Assembly (NCBI GenBank): GCA_946567425.1
Contig: CAMNXF010000017.1
Span: forward strand, 1-56,042
Length of the DNA: 56,042 nucleotides
Direction of reading: 5' to 3'
DNA from: an uncultured Clostridia bacterium
GTDB lineage: Bacteria > Bacillota > Clostridia > Oscillospirales > Ruminococcaceae
This document shows positions 35,490 through 44,923 of the stretch, one piece after another. Positions within the stretch are counted from its first letter, which is position 1. Each line of letters begins with the position of its first letter. The position numbers and the translations under genes were made by a program. The notes beneath the pieces were generated by a model, which was given only the letters and a program-made list of their open reading frames with translations, was not told the DNA's origin and made no database searches.

Positions 35490-35852
35490 ATGGACAAGAA
35501 GATTTTACTGGTGGACGATGCGGCTTTCATGAGGATGCTTATCAAGGATACTTTGACCAAGAACGGCTATACTAATATCCTTGAGGCTGCCGATGGCGCT
35601 ATTGCATGCGAGATCTACGCTGCCGAGAAGCCCGATCTCGTTATCATGGATATTACCATGCCTAATAAGACAGGTATTGACGCGTTGAAGGACATAAAGG
35701 CAGGCGACCCTATGGCTAAAGTAGTTATGTGTTCCGCAATGGGTCAGGAGGCAATGGTTGTCGAGGCTATAAAGCTCGGCGCTCTGGACTTTATTGTAAA
35801 GCCTTTCAAGGCTGACAGAATTCTCCAGACTGTAAAAAAGGTACTCGGCTGA
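35490..35852 (+). CDS. cheY: Chemotaxis response regulator CheY
   Basis: A 120-residue receiver domain without an output domain. Phosphoacceptor Asp54 (VIMDITMP), acid pair Asp9/Asp10, Ser82 and Lys104 (FIVKPF) are all in place. Phospho-CheY binds FliM/FliY to change rotation. Its kinase CheA is not in this window. AAGGAGAG precedes ATG, and a terminator-like hairpin follows the gene. Confidence 0.94.
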   Translation: MDKKILLVDDAAFMRMLIKDTLTKNGYTNILEAADGAIACEIYAAEKPDLVIMDITMPNKTGIDALKDIKAGDPMAKVVMCSAMGQEAMVVEAIKLGALDFIVKPFKADRILQTVKKVLG

Positions 35853-35868
35853 TTTCTGCATATTACAC

Positions 35869-35903
35869 AGGCGGGGAAATTTACCCGCCTTTTGGCGTTT
35901 TTT
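35869..35903 (+). terminator. Internal terminator after cheY
   Basis: AGGCGGG/CCCGCCT hairpin at 35869-35890 is followed by TTTT and, after GGCG, seven T's. It lies between cheY and fliO, so it may lower expression of the export-gate genes. Confidence 0.6.
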
Positions 35904-35975
35904 TCGGACGGTTTGGGAAATTTCGGTTATATGCCGACCGAAAAATCGTGTGATAGACGTTAAGGAGGCGTAGGT

Positions 35976-36308
35976 TTGGAATATTTTCAAATGATAATGG
36001 CGCTTATCGGTGTTCTGGCGCTGGTATTTGTGCTGTTCTGGATAATGAAAAAGTTCAACGCCCGCGTTTCCGTGTACGACAGCAAGAATATGAAAATTCT
36101 GGAGCGCATAAATCTCGGTCCCGACAAAATGATGCTGTTGGTGAGCGTTTGCGGCAAGTGTATGGTGTTGGGCGTAACGTCGAGCCATACCGAGAAGATA
36201 TGCGATCTTGAGCAGACCGAAGAGGAACTGACCGCGGCGGTCGATGAAATTCCGTCGTTCAAGGAGAGCTTCAAGACGGTGCTGGACAATATGAAACGGA
36301 AAAAATAA
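35976..36308 (+). CDS. fliO: Flagellar export protein FliO-like
   Basis: TTG start after AAGGAGGCG; 110 residues. One membrane helix near the N-terminus (ALIGVLALVFVLFWIMKKF) precedes a small soluble FliO-type domain (LERINLGPDKMMLLVSVCGKCMVLGVT). Sequence similarity alone is modest. The call rests on this pattern and the position before fliP-Q-R. FliO helps FliP assemble into the export gate. Confidence 0.8.
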   Translation: MEYFQMIMALIGVLALVFVLFWIMKKFNARVSVYDSKNMKILERINLGPDKMMLLVSVCGKCMVLGVTSSHTEKICDLEQTEEELTAAVDEIPSFKESFKTVLDNMKRKK

Positions 36309-36322
36309 CGGAGGTAGAGTTT

Positions 36323-37273
36323 TTGATAAAGCGTTTATTTGAAACGGATAAAAAGCTCGTGCTGAAGTTTGCCGTTTCGCTTTTTTTGACAATACTTTTT
36401 GCGTTTGTTTTTGCGGGCGCAACATCATACGCGGCGGCAAACTCCGATACATCGACAAGCGTTTCCGAGAGCAGTTCCGGCAGCGCCGACTCTGACAGCT
36501 CGGATACGTCGGGTTCGGGTGACTCCGAAAGCAAACCGCAGGCGGGGGAGTATCTGGATACTTCCGACCAAAATGTGGGCAGCGACCCGGGATCCTCATT
36601 ATTACAGCAGATAGTCGGCGTGGACGCGTCGCAGCCGTTGGAGATTATCATTTTGCTGACGCTGATAGCGCTTTTGCCGTCAATGCTCATTATGATGACA
36701 TGCTTTGCGCGTATCGTCATCGTTCTGGGTTTTCTGCGCAGCGCGATGCAGACGCAGAACACTCCGCCGAATATGGTGCTGACGGGTTTGGCGTTGTTTC
36801 TGACGATATTCATTATGGCTCCTGTTTTCGGCGAGATAAACGAGATCGCTTATCAGCCTTACGCCAACGAGGAGATTACGACGCAGGAGGCTCTGGAGCG
36901 CGCTTCGGTGCCGCTGAAGAAGTTTATGCTCGCGCAGACGACAAACGACGATCTTCAGTTTTTTGTGGATCTTTCCAAAACAGAGGTTCCCGAAGGCGGA
37001 ATGACGGACGAATACAAGGAGAATGAGTTGTCGCTGACTGTCATAATCCCGTCGTTTATGATAGGAGAGCTGAAAAGGGCTTTTCAAATGGGCTTTATGA
37101 TCTTTCTGCCGTTTTTGATAATTGACATCGTTGTCGGTTCGACGCTTATGTCGATGGGTATGATGATGCTGCCGCCCGCGATGATCTCAATGCCGTTTAA
37201 GATACTGGTGTTCGTGCTGGCGGACGGCTGGAACCTGATGATAGGATCGATAGTTTCAAGCTATAATTTGTAG
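36323..37273 (+). CDS. fliP: Flagellar export gate protein FliP
   Basis: TTG start after CGGAGGTAGAG; 316 residues. The N-terminal hydrophobic signal-like segment (about 12-38) is followed by a Ser/Asp/Glu-rich stretch (about 40-90), longer than usual. The conserved FliP core follows: LTLIALLPSMLIMMTCFARIVIVLGFLR, PPNMVLTGLALFLT and the C-terminal hydrophobic GSTLMSMGMMMLPPAMISMPFKI. FliP pentamers form the export channel with FliQ and FliR. Confidence 0.94.
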   Translation: MIKRLFETDKKLVLKFAVSLFLTILFAFVFAGATSYAAANSDTSTSVSESSSGSADSDSSDTSGSGDSESKPQAGEYLDTSDQNVGSDPGSSLLQQIVGVDASQPLEIIILLTLIALLPSMLIMMTCFARIVIVLGFLRSAMQTQNTPPNMVLTGLALFLTIFIMAPVFGEINEIAYQPYANEEITTQEALERASVPLKKFMLAQTTNDDLQFFVDLSKTEVPEGGMTDEYKENELSLTVIIPSFMIGELKRAFQMGFMIFLPFLIIDIVVGSTLMSMGMMMLPPAMISMPFKILVFVLADGWNLMIGSIVSSYNL

Positions 37274-37294
37274 CGTGGCTGAGAGGATTTTGCT

Positions 37295-37567
37295 ATGACA
37301 CAGGATACTGTAATGGAGATAATTCACGAGGCAATAATGCTGGCGTTCAAGTTGGCGCTGCCCGTGCTGCTTGTGGCAATGATAGTGGGTCTTGTTGTCG
37401 CTATTTTACAGGCTGCGACACAGATCCATGAGCAAACGATCTCTTTCGCGCCGAAGGCGGTCGCGGTGGGGCTTACGCTTTTTTTCCTTGCGCCGTGGAT
37501 GACTAACGAATGCATTGATTTCGTCAATTTCATCTTTGAGAAGATGGCGCAGACCCCGATAACATAG
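37295..37567 (+). CDS. fliQ: Flagellar export gate protein FliQ
   Basis: A 90-residue protein with two membrane helices (FKLALPVLLVAMIVGLVVAILQAATQI and VGLTLFFLAPWM), the full FliQ pattern including TQIHEQTISF. It sits between fliP and fliR. Confidence 0.94.
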   Translation: MTQDTVMEIIHEAIMLAFKLALPVLLVAMIVGLVVAILQAATQIHEQTISFAPKAVAVGLTLFFLAPWMTNECIDFVNFIFEKMAQTPIT

Positions 37568-37577
37568 AGGTCGCGCT

Positions 37578-38357
37578 GTGTCGGAAGTATGGACGATAAT
37601 AGAGACGAATTTTATCGTTTTGATAATGGTGCTCATGCGCGTGACAGGTATCTTTACCTTTAACCCGATATTCTCGCGGAGAGGAGTTCCGAACACGATA
37701 AAGGTCGGCGCGTCGCTTCTGCTGGCTGTCGTAATGACGGCTGCGGGAGATTTTGATTACACCATGCCTGCGGGATTGTTCCCGTTTGTGTTTGATATGG
37801 CGAAGGAGCTGCTTATCGGGGCAATTCTGGGATTTTTTGTAAACCTTATGCTCCAAGTTTTCTCAATGGCGGGCGAGGTCACGGATATGCAGCTTGGTTT
37901 GTCAATGGCAAAAAGCTACGATCCTACTTTCGGAAACGCGGGCTTGAGCACGCAGTATTACAGCTACTGGTTCATGCTGTATTTCTTTGCGGTTGGCGGA
38001 CACTTGAGTTACATTCAGTTGTTCGCAATTTCCTACGAGAGTATTCCTATGGGGTACACGAGTTTTAATATAAATATTCTGTACGTTCTGGTGCGTTATT
38101 TTCAGACGGTGCTTACGCTCGGTTTGAAACTCGCGATGCCTGTTATAGCCGCTTCGCTGATAACCGAGTTCTGCATTGGCGTGTTGATGAAGGCTGTTCC
38201 GACTATTCACGTTTTCGTGTTGAATATTCAGATAAAAATGCTTATGGGCTTTGTCGTTCTGGCGGCAAGCTGCAGCGTTGTCAGCGAGTTCATGGATAAG
38301 ATAATGGGCATTATGTTTGGCAGACTGAACGAAATTATTGAGGGTTGGATAGTTTAG
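37578..38357 (+). CDS. fliR: Flagellar export gate protein FliR
   Basis: GTG start after ATAGAGGTCG; 259 residues with about six membrane helices. RVTGIFTFNPIFSRRGVPNTIKVG and the C-terminal FLNIQIKMLMGF-type segment (VLNIQIKMLMGFVVLAA) are conserved. FliR completes the FliPQR gate; flhB follows. Confidence 0.94.
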   Translation: MSEVWTIIETNFIVLIMVLMRVTGIFTFNPIFSRRGVPNTIKVGASLLLAVVMTAAGDFDYTMPAGLFPFVFDMAKELLIGAILGFFVNLMLQVFSMAGEVTDMQLGLSMAKSYDPTFGNAGLSTQYYSYWFMLYFFAVGGHLSYIQLFAISYESIPMGYTSFNINILYVLVRYFQTVLTLGLKLAMPVIAASLITEFCIGVLMKAVPTIHVFVLNIQIKMLMGFVVLAASCSVVSEFMDKIMGIMFGRLNEIIEGWIV

Positions 38358-38403
38358 ACAAATAGTTAGCCTTGATATATAGCCGTGAAAAGGAGTGGTG
38401 GAT

Positions 38404-39468
38404 CTGGCAGGCGAAGAAAAAACCGAAAAAGCCACCCCGAAAAAGCGGCGGGATCAGCGGAAAGAGGGTAACGTACTCCAGTCAAAGGAGATAGTTACCG
38501 CAGCGTCGGTGCTCGGAATATTCGCGTTCGTGCGGCTGCTGGCGGGGTTTATGGTAAAAAATCTGCTTTCGTTCAGCACGTTCATCTTTGAGGACAGCGC
38601 GACCTACGACATAAACGCGGAGAGCTTTATGCCGCTCATAATACGAATGGTAACGCTGTTCGTTATGGTCGTCGGACCGGTTTGCGCTGTCGCGATGCTT
38701 CTGGGAATTATTCCGACTGTCGCACAGACGCGCGGATTGTTCACTATGAAAGCGCTGAAGCCCAAATTCTCGCGGCTCAATCCGTTGGAGGGCATAAAAA
38801 AGCTGTTTTCAATGCAGGCGATAGTCGGCATTCTGAAAGGGCTTATTGAGGTCATTGTTATCGCGTATCTTATTTACAGCGAGATATCTGACCGTATGCC
38901 CATAATTTTGTCGCTTGTGGATACGGGTATCATGCAGGGATTGGCTTATATAGGGCTGTCCATTTTCGACATGGTAATGCTGATATGTATTTTGCTGGTG
39001 TTTGTTGCCGCGGGTGACTTTCTGTTCCAGTGGTGGCAGTTTGAGAAAAAGCTCAAAATGTCAAAACAAGAGATCAAGGAAGAGTTCAAGCAAATGGAGG
39101 GAGACCCGCAGGTCAAGTCTAAGATCAAGCAAAGGCAGCAGCAGATGGCACAAAGCCGTATGATGCAGGAGGTTCCCTCCGCGGACGTTATCATTCGTAA
39201 CCCCACGCACTTCGCGGTGGCGCTTCGGTACGATCAGGATAAGAACCGCGCGCCCGAGGTCATAGCCAAGGGCAAGGACTATCTGGCGATGAAGATCGTG
39301 GAGATAGCCGAAAAGAACGATGTAATGTGCATTGAGGACCCGCCGCTCGCGAGAACGCTGTACGCGGAGGTCGATATCGGACGGGAAATTCCGATTGAAT
39401 TATACAACGCGGTCGCGGAAATTCTTACGACCGTTTACCGCGAAAAAAATAAGAGTTTACATGCATAA
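38404..39468 (+). CDS. flhB: Flagellar export switch protein FlhB
   Basis: FlhB is the export-gate protein that switches substrate class after self-cleavage. The C-terminal domain has the cleavage motif NPTH at about 266-269. Four membrane helices precede it. The start AGEEKTEKATPKKRRDQRKEG is the family N-terminus. The Shine-Dalgarno AAAAGGAG ends at 38395, so GTG codons at 38395 and 38398 are too close to be used. The first codon at a proper distance (8 bases) is CTG at 38404, giving 354 residues, so a non-standard start is likely. Confidence 0.9.
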   Translation: MAGEEKTEKATPKKRRDQRKEGNVLQSKEIVTAASVLGIFAFVRLLAGFMVKNLLSFSTFIFEDSATYDINAESFMPLIIRMVTLFVMVVGPVCAVAMLLGIIPTVAQTRGLFTMKALKPKFSRLNPLEGIKKLFSMQAIVGILKGLIEVIVIAYLIYSEISDRMPIILSLVDTGIMQGLAYIGLSIFDMVMLICILLVFVAAGDFLFQWWQFEKKLKMSKQEIKEEFKQMEGDPQVKSKIKQRQQQMAQSRMMQEVPSADVIIRNPTHFAVALRYDQDKNRAPEVIAKGKDYLAMKIVEIAEKNDVMCIEDPPLARTLYAEVDIGREIPIELYNAVAEILTTVYREKNKSLHA

Positions 39469-39494
39469 AATAACAAAAGAAAGGGCGTGAGAAT

Positions 39495-41588
39495 ATGGGC
39501 ATGATAAGAAAGATCCTCAGCAACTCCATGGTTCTGTTTGTCATTTTCATAGTTCTCGCTATCATCATTCCGCTTCCGCCGGCTTTGCTGGACTTTATGA
39601 TCATGCTGAATATAGCGCTTTCGCTGATCATTCTGATAATGACGATGTTCATTAAAGAGGCGCTGGAGTTCTCGGTTTTCCCGACTATCCTGCTGCTTTC
39701 TACGGTTCTGCGTTTGTCGCTGAATATTTCTACGACAAGAGGTATACTTCGAGAGGGGTATGCGGGAGAGGTTATCAAGGCGTTTGGCAACTTCGTAATG
39801 GGCGGCGACGCTATCGTCGGATTTTTGATATTCATAATCATAGTTCTGGTGAACTTTATTGTTATTACCAAGGGCTCGGAGCGCGTATCCGAGGTTGCGG
39901 CGAGATTTACGCTGGACGCTATGCCCGGTAAACAGATGGCGATTGACGCTGATCTGAACTCGGGTCTAATAAACGAGGAGGACGCCAAGAAGCGCCGTTC
40001 AAATATTCAGCGCGAAGCGGACTTCTACGGCTCAATGGACGGTGCTACAAAGTTCGTAAAGGGCGACGCGATAATGTCTATCATCACGACGCTTGTGAAC
40101 CTCATAGGCGGCGTTATCATCGGAATGGTGCGCGGCGGCGGTGATTTCAACACCATTCTCAACACATATTCGTTGGCGACGGTCGGCGACGGTCTGTGCT
40201 CGCAGATACCCGCGCTGCTCATCTCCGTGGCTACGGGTATGATCGTAACGCGCGCGGCAAGCGACGACAGCCTTATGAACGACATCAAATCGCAGTTCAC
40301 CGCGCAGCCGTTTGTTCTGCTGATCGCGGGTATGGTAGTGCTGGTTATGATGGTTATCCCGGGATTTCCGTGGTATGTGCTGCTGGTTCTCGGCGTTGCG
40401 CTGATTGCGGGCGCTGTTCTGCTTGACAGAAACAAGAAGAAGATGGCAGAGCTTGAGCTTGCTCAACGAGCCAAGGCGGAACAGGCCGAGCTTGACAAGC
40501 CGAAGACCGACAACGATTATTACCGTGACATTGACAACGTTTTCAAGCTGCTGAACGTCGAGCCGATAGAAATGGAATTCGGTTATTCGCTGCTGCGGCT
40601 AGTCGATGAAAAGAGCGGCGGTAACTTTATCGACCGTGTGGTCATCTTCCGAAAGCAGTTCGCTATGGATATGGGTATGGTCATTCCGTCCGTGCGAATG
40701 ACGGATAACCCCGAGATAAATCCCAATTTGTATATTATCAAGATAAAGGGCGAGGAGGTTGCGCGCGGCGAAATTCTGGTAGACCATTATCTGGCGCTGG
40801 ACAGCGGCGACGTTACCACGCAGATAGAGGGTATCGACACGGTAGAACCCGCGTTCGGGCTGCCCGCGAAGTGGATAAGCGAGGATAAGAAGATAATGGC
40901 GGACGTTGCTGGATACACGCTTATCGACCCCGTTTCCGTTATGATAACGCACTGGTCGGAGATCATGAAGCGGTACGCCCATGAAATGCTCTCACGTCAG
41001 GACGTCAACACGATGATCGAGAACGTCAAGAAAACCAACCCGATTGTTGTGGACGATCTTATACCGAAAGTTATATCTGTGGGATATTTACAGAAAGTAT
41101 TGGCGAATCTGCTTAAAGAGGGCATTCCGATACGAGATATGGAGACCATTCTTGAGACGCTCGGTGACCACACCAACGTGCTCAAGGATATCGACATTGC
41201 GACAGAATATGTTCGTCAGTCGCTCAAGCGCACCATTACGCACCGTTTCGCCGAGGCGAATTCGCTACGCGTGATAACACTTGACACACAGATCGAGGAT
41301 ATGATCGTAAGCTCGGTGAAGAAGAACGAACAGGGCAGTTATCTCGCGATGGCTCCGGATCTCATTCAGAGTATAGTCGCGGCGACCAACGAAGAGATTG
41401 ACAAGATAAAGGACGTTATACCGACTGTAATAATTTTGACATCGCCCGTAGTGAGAATTTACTTCAAGAAGCTGACGGAGCAGTTCATTTCAAATATAAC
41501 CGTGCTTTCGTACAGCGAGATCGACGCTTCAGCGCAGATACAGGCGATAGGAAATATTTCGCTTTCGACGAGGGTTATGGCGGGATAA
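39495..41588 (+). CDS. flhA: Flagellar export gate protein FlhA
   Basis: A 697-residue export-gate protein, normal length. An N-terminal half with about eight membrane helices contains the FHIPEP-region signature KGSERVSEVAARFTLDAMPGKQMAID (about 136-160). A long cytoplasmic domain follows that docks export chaperones and substrates. It is directly followed by fliA; flhF and flhG, which commonly come next, are absent. Confidence 0.95.
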   Translation: MGMIRKILSNSMVLFVIFIVLAIIIPLPPALLDFMIMLNIALSLIILIMTMFIKEALEFSVFPTILLLSTVLRLSLNISTTRGILREGYAGEVIKAFGNFVMGGDAIVGFLIFIIIVLVNFIVITKGSERVSEVAARFTLDAMPGKQMAIDADLNSGLINEEDAKKRRSNIQREADFYGSMDGATKFVKGDAIMSIITTLVNLIGGVIIGMVRGGGDFNTILNTYSLATVGDGLCSQIPALLISVATGMIVTRAASDDSLMNDIKSQFTAQPFVLLIAGMVVLVMMVIPGFPWYVLLVLGVALIAGAVLLDRNKKKMAELELAQRAKAEQAELDKPKTDNDYYRDIDNVFKLLNVEPIEMEFGYSLLRLVDEKSGGNFIDRVVIFRKQFAMDMGMVIPSVRMTDNPEINPNLYIIKIKGEEVARGEILVDHYLALDSGDVTTQIEGIDTVEPAFGLPAKWISEDKKIMADVAGYTLIDPVSVMITHWSEIMKRYAHEMLSRQDVNTMIENVKKTNPIVVDDLIPKVISVGYLQKVLANLLKEGIPIRDMETILETLGDHTNVLKDIDIATEYVRQSLKRTITHRFAEANSLRVITLDTQIEDMIVSSVKKNEQGSYLAMAPDLIQSIVAATNEEIDKIKDVIPTVIILTSPVVRIYFKKLTEQFISNITVLSYSEIDASAQIQAIGNISLSTRVMAG

Positions 41589-41653
41589 AAGTATACTGCC
41601 TATGATAATTCCCGATATTATTACCGAGAGTAGAGAGGTGGGTGGCGCAATAA

Positions 41654-42400
41654 ATGGAAAATAATAATTCCGAGCAGATCGCTCTGTACAAGCAAAGCGG
41701 CGATATTGCGCTCCGCAATGAAATCGTGCTCAATAATATGGGATTGGTGCGCTCGTGTGCGATGTCCATGCGTAATATGTACGTCAAATTCGGTGAGACC
41801 GACGACGTTATCAATGAAGGCGTACTGGCGCTTATGGACGCGATCGAGAGTTTCGATCCCGCTAAAGGCGCAAAATTTGAAACGTATGCCTCACTGAAAA
41901 TACGGGGCGCTATCATCGACTATATCCGACGTCAGGACTGGATACCGCGAAATGTAAGAAAATTTGCCAGAACACTTGACAAAGCAAACAGTATGTTGTA
42001 TAATTTAAATGGAAAAGTGCCTACTACCGCAGAGTTGGCGGAGTACCTCGGAATAGATGAGGACAAACTTTTAAAGCAAATGGCGGAGTGCTCGTGCACG
42101 ATAACGCTCTCGTTTGAGGAACTGCTCTACGAGGACAATATCGACGAGCCTTCGGTTGACGTGCCGTCCGACAGCGCGCTGCTCCGCGAGGAACTGAGCA
42201 GAGAGCTTGTTTCGGCGGTGGATGATCTTCGCGAAAAGGAGCGGCAGGTCATCACGCTTTACTACTATAAAAATATGAAATATTCTGACATTGCAAAGGC
42301 GCTTGGAGTTTCCGAAAGCCGCGTTTGTCAGATACATACAAAGGCTGTCTTGCTGCTTAAGGCAAAGCTCGAGCCGTACATTAAAGGAGGAACCGTATGA
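41654..42400 (+). CDS. fliA: Flagellar sigma factor (sigma-28)
   Basis: A 248-residue sigma-70-family factor of the FliA/SigD type. Region 2 contains MGLVRSCAMSMRNMYVKFG and KFETYASLKIRGAIIDYIRRQDWIPR; the latter is characteristic of flagellar sigma factors. Region 4 has YSDIAKALGVSESRVCQIHTKA. It would drive late flagellar genes such as flagellin, outside this window. Its stop overlaps the start of the next rod gene (ATGA). The anti-sigma factor FlgM is not here. Confidence 0.94.
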   Translation: MENNNSEQIALYKQSGDIALRNEIVLNNMGLVRSCAMSMRNMYVKFGETDDVINEGVLALMDAIESFDPAKGAKFETYASLKIRGAIIDYIRRQDWIPRNVRKFARTLDKANSMLYNLNGKVPTTAELAEYLGIDEDKLLKQMAECSCTITLSFEELLYEDNIDEPSVDVPSDSALLREELSRELVSAVDDLREKERQVITLYYYKNMKYSDIAKALGVSESRVCQIHTKAVLLLKAKLEPYIKGGTV

Positions 42401-43149
42401 ACAGAGGATATTATTATGCTTGTAACGGAATGATAATAAATCAGCGCCGACTGAATACCATAGGCAACAACCTTGCGAACGCGAGCACTGCGGGTTACAA
42501 GCGTGACACGCTTCTGGTTGACAGATTTGACGAGCACATGATACTTGTAAAGCACCGTCAGGAGCTTTCGGGAACGTTCGGTCATACTTACGTCGATTCC
42601 ACCTATACGGACTTGGAGCAGGGCTTTTTCGAGCAGACCGAATCCCCGTTTGACGTTGCTATCTGGGGCGACGTTTACTTCAACATCGCGGGATACAATG
42701 GTCAGACGATGCTGACGAGAAACGGCAACTGGGAGCTTGATGACGAGGGCTATCTGGCACTTTCAAATTCGGGACGCGTCCTTGGCGAGAACGGCGAGAT
42801 CTACATCGGAAACAAGGATTTCGTTATCGACGTTGACGGCAGAATTTACCAGACAAACGATCAAGGCGAGCGGGAACTTATCGACAGGCTGGCGCTCAGC
42901 TACATAGACCCGAACGCGGACGTTGCCAAATTCGGCGCGAATTTGTTTTCGTCAGTGAACGCACAGCCTGTTCCCGCCGACCTGAGATTTGACATAGTTC
43001 AGGGTTCGCTGGAGCGTTCGAACATTGACTACAATTACGAGCTGACAATGATGATGAACGCGAGCAGACTGTTTGAAACCAACAGCAAAATACTGCAGAT
43101 TCACGACAAAGTAAATCAGTCGACAGCATCGCTGTGCAAGAAGGCTTAA
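42397..43149 (+). CDS. flgF: Flagellar basal-body rod protein (FlgF/FlgG family)
   Basis: A 250-residue rod protein, normal length. N-terminal motif: GYYYACNGMIINQRRLNTIGNNLANASTAGYKRD. Central domain: DVAIWGDVYFNIAGYNGQTMLTRNGNWELDDEGYL. C-terminal helix: SNIDYNYELTMMMNASRLFETNSKILQIHD. Whether it is FlgF or FlgG cannot be told from sequence alone; it lies before the enlarged paralogue. Confidence 0.85.
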   Translation: MNRGYYYACNGMIINQRRLNTIGNNLANASTAGYKRDTLLVDRFDEHMILVKHRQELSGTFGHTYVDSTYTDLEQGFFEQTESPFDVAIWGDVYFNIAGYNGQTMLTRNGNWELDDEGYLALSNSGRVLGENGEIYIGNKDFVIDVDGRIYQTNDQGERELIDRLALSYIDPNADVAKFGANLFSSVNAQPVPADLRFDIVQGSLERSNIDYNYELTMMMNASRLFETNSKILQIHDKVNQSTASLCKKA

Positions 43150-43162
43150 GGGAGGATAACCA

Positions 43163-44887
43163 ATGAACATATCGTTCCACACCGGCAAATCCGCGATGAT
43201 AGCGCAGGCTAAGGCGCTCAACATCTACGGAAACAACATTGCGAACGTGAATACCGTAGGATATCAGACTATCCGTCCGTCCTTCGCGGACTGCATTTAC
43301 GACGTGCAGAGAGAGCCGCAGCCCGACTGGCAGACGGGTCATGGTACATATATCCAGAAAACCGATCTGATGTTCAGCGAGTCGCACTTCCAGTATACAG
43401 AGCGTCCGCAAGACTTTGCGATAGCGGGCGAGGGTTTCTTTGCGGTCGAGGACCGTTGGGGTGACGTTAGTTACACGCGTGACGGCGCATTTGCCATAAC
43501 ACAGGTTGACGGCGAGTGGTATCTGGTGTCGAGCTCGGGTGAATACGTTCTTGACTATGACAAGAACCGCATTGTGGTGCCGTTTGAAGAGATCAACAAG
43601 TACACCGTTAAAAACAGTATCGACTGGAACGCAGTAAGTCAGCAGATCGGAACGTTCACTCTGAACAATGTTGACGGACAGAGCATTCGTTACACATACA
43701 ACGGTGCGGGTTCAATAACAAACGATGATGGCACGGTGATCCCTGATCCTGCTGCGGTTGAGGATCCTAATAAGGATTTCACCGCTCCGGACGAGACGAT
43801 CCCCAGTTCCGCAGTGTTAAGTTCGGCGGACGGGTATTTCGCGGTGCGCGACGATTACGGCAAGGTGAACTACACCCGCGACGGAGTGCTCTCCATAATG
43901 GAGTATGAGGGCAAGTGGTATCTCGGTTCATCCGAGGGCGAGTATGTGCTCGACAGCAATATGAACGCGATCGAGCTGACGTTCAGCGCTCCGACTTTCG
44001 CCGACGTTGACGAAAGCGTATTCAGCCGTGTTCAGTATAATGACGAGGGGCAGTATTTGGTGCGCAATTCCGAGGGCGCGGAGTCGTTTGAAACGATAGA
44101 AAATCTTATCGTTGCCGAGGACGGCGGAAAGTACTATCTCGCGGGCGCGAGCGCCGAGGGCGAGCCTGTTCCGTATATACTTGACAAATTCGGCAGCCGT
44201 ATTGAAATTTCTCCAAATATCGGCGATTATTACAGCATTGATTGGGAGAATGTTCAGCAGCGTGTGGGAGTGTTCCGGTTTGCGAATCCCGCCGATTTGA
44301 CTACCGACGACCGTACCCGCTATGAGGGAGTTGGCGCTGCTAATCAGAACATTGTAAAAAATGTTGACGGTTCAAATATTACGCTCGGCAACGCGGACGG
44401 ATTTTTTGCGGTGCAGGGCGCGGACGGGACTACGAGATACACGCGCAACACGGGCTTTGACGTGCTCCAGGCCGACGACGGGAACTGGTATCTGGCGACA
44501 AATCAAGGCGAGTACGTTCTCGGCTTTGATAATCAGAGAATTTTCATTGCGAATGGAGAGCAGTATACTCCCAACGTCGATTGGGACGAGCTGCAGGAAA
44601 TGGTGGGTGTTTTCGAGTTCCCGAATCCTTACGGGATCGAGGCTTGGGGAACTAACCGCTATCTTGAGACGGGCAGAAGCGGCGAGGCTGTTGCGTGCCG
44701 TCAAATGGGCGCTGACGGCGAGTGGATATACACTATGGATAAGCTGCAGGGCACGCTGATAGTATCCAACGTCGATCTCGCGACACAAATGGTCAAGCTG
44801 ATCGAGACGCAGAGAGCGTATCAGATAAGTTCGAGAGTTGTTACAACTTCCGACGAGCTTGCAAGGATCGCGAATAATATTAGATGA
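43163..44887 (+). CDS. flgG: Enlarged modular distal-rod protein (FlgG family)
   Basis: A FlgG-type rod protein of 574 residues, about twice the usual 260. Ends are standard: MNISFHTGKSAMIAQAKALNIYGNNIANVNTVGYQT at the start and SNVDLATQMVKLIETQRAYQISSRVVTTSDELARIAN at the end. Between them a ~50-residue unit (G-[FY]-F-A-V ... YTRDG ... WYL...GEYVLD) occurs at about 89-137, 222-270 and 411-460, with a degenerate copy near 317-347. Three linkers of the type IDW...VGVF...NP lie at 153, 359 and 472. The protein thus looks like a rod subunit that gained tandem copies of its exposed domain. The effect on rod geometry is unknown. Confidence 0.88.
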   Translation: MNISFHTGKSAMIAQAKALNIYGNNIANVNTVGYQTIRPSFADCIYDVQREPQPDWQTGHGTYIQKTDLMFSESHFQYTERPQDFAIAGEGFFAVEDRWGDVSYTRDGAFAITQVDGEWYLVSSSGEYVLDYDKNRIVVPFEEINKYTVKNSIDWNAVSQQIGTFTLNNVDGQSIRYTYNGAGSITNDDGTVIPDPAAVEDPNKDFTAPDETIPSSAVLSSADGYFAVRDDYGKVNYTRDGVLSIMEYEGKWYLGSSEGEYVLDSNMNAIELTFSAPTFADVDESVFSRVQYNDEGQYLVRNSEGAESFETIENLIVAEDGGKYYLAGASAEGEPVPYILDKFGSRIEISPNIGDYYSIDWENVQQRVGVFRFANPADLTTDDRTRYEGVGAANQNIVKNVDGSNITLGNADGFFAVQGADGTTRYTRNTGFDVLQADDGNWYLATNQGEYVLGFDNQRIFIANGEQYTPNVDWDELQEMVGVFEFPNPYGIEAWGTNRYLETGRSGEAVACRQMGADGEWIYTMDKLQGTLIVSNVDLATQMVKLIETQRAYQISSRVVTTSDELARIANNIR

Positions 44888-44923
44888 TAAAACCGGAGTT
44901 TTCGGCAGAGGGGAAGTGATTAT

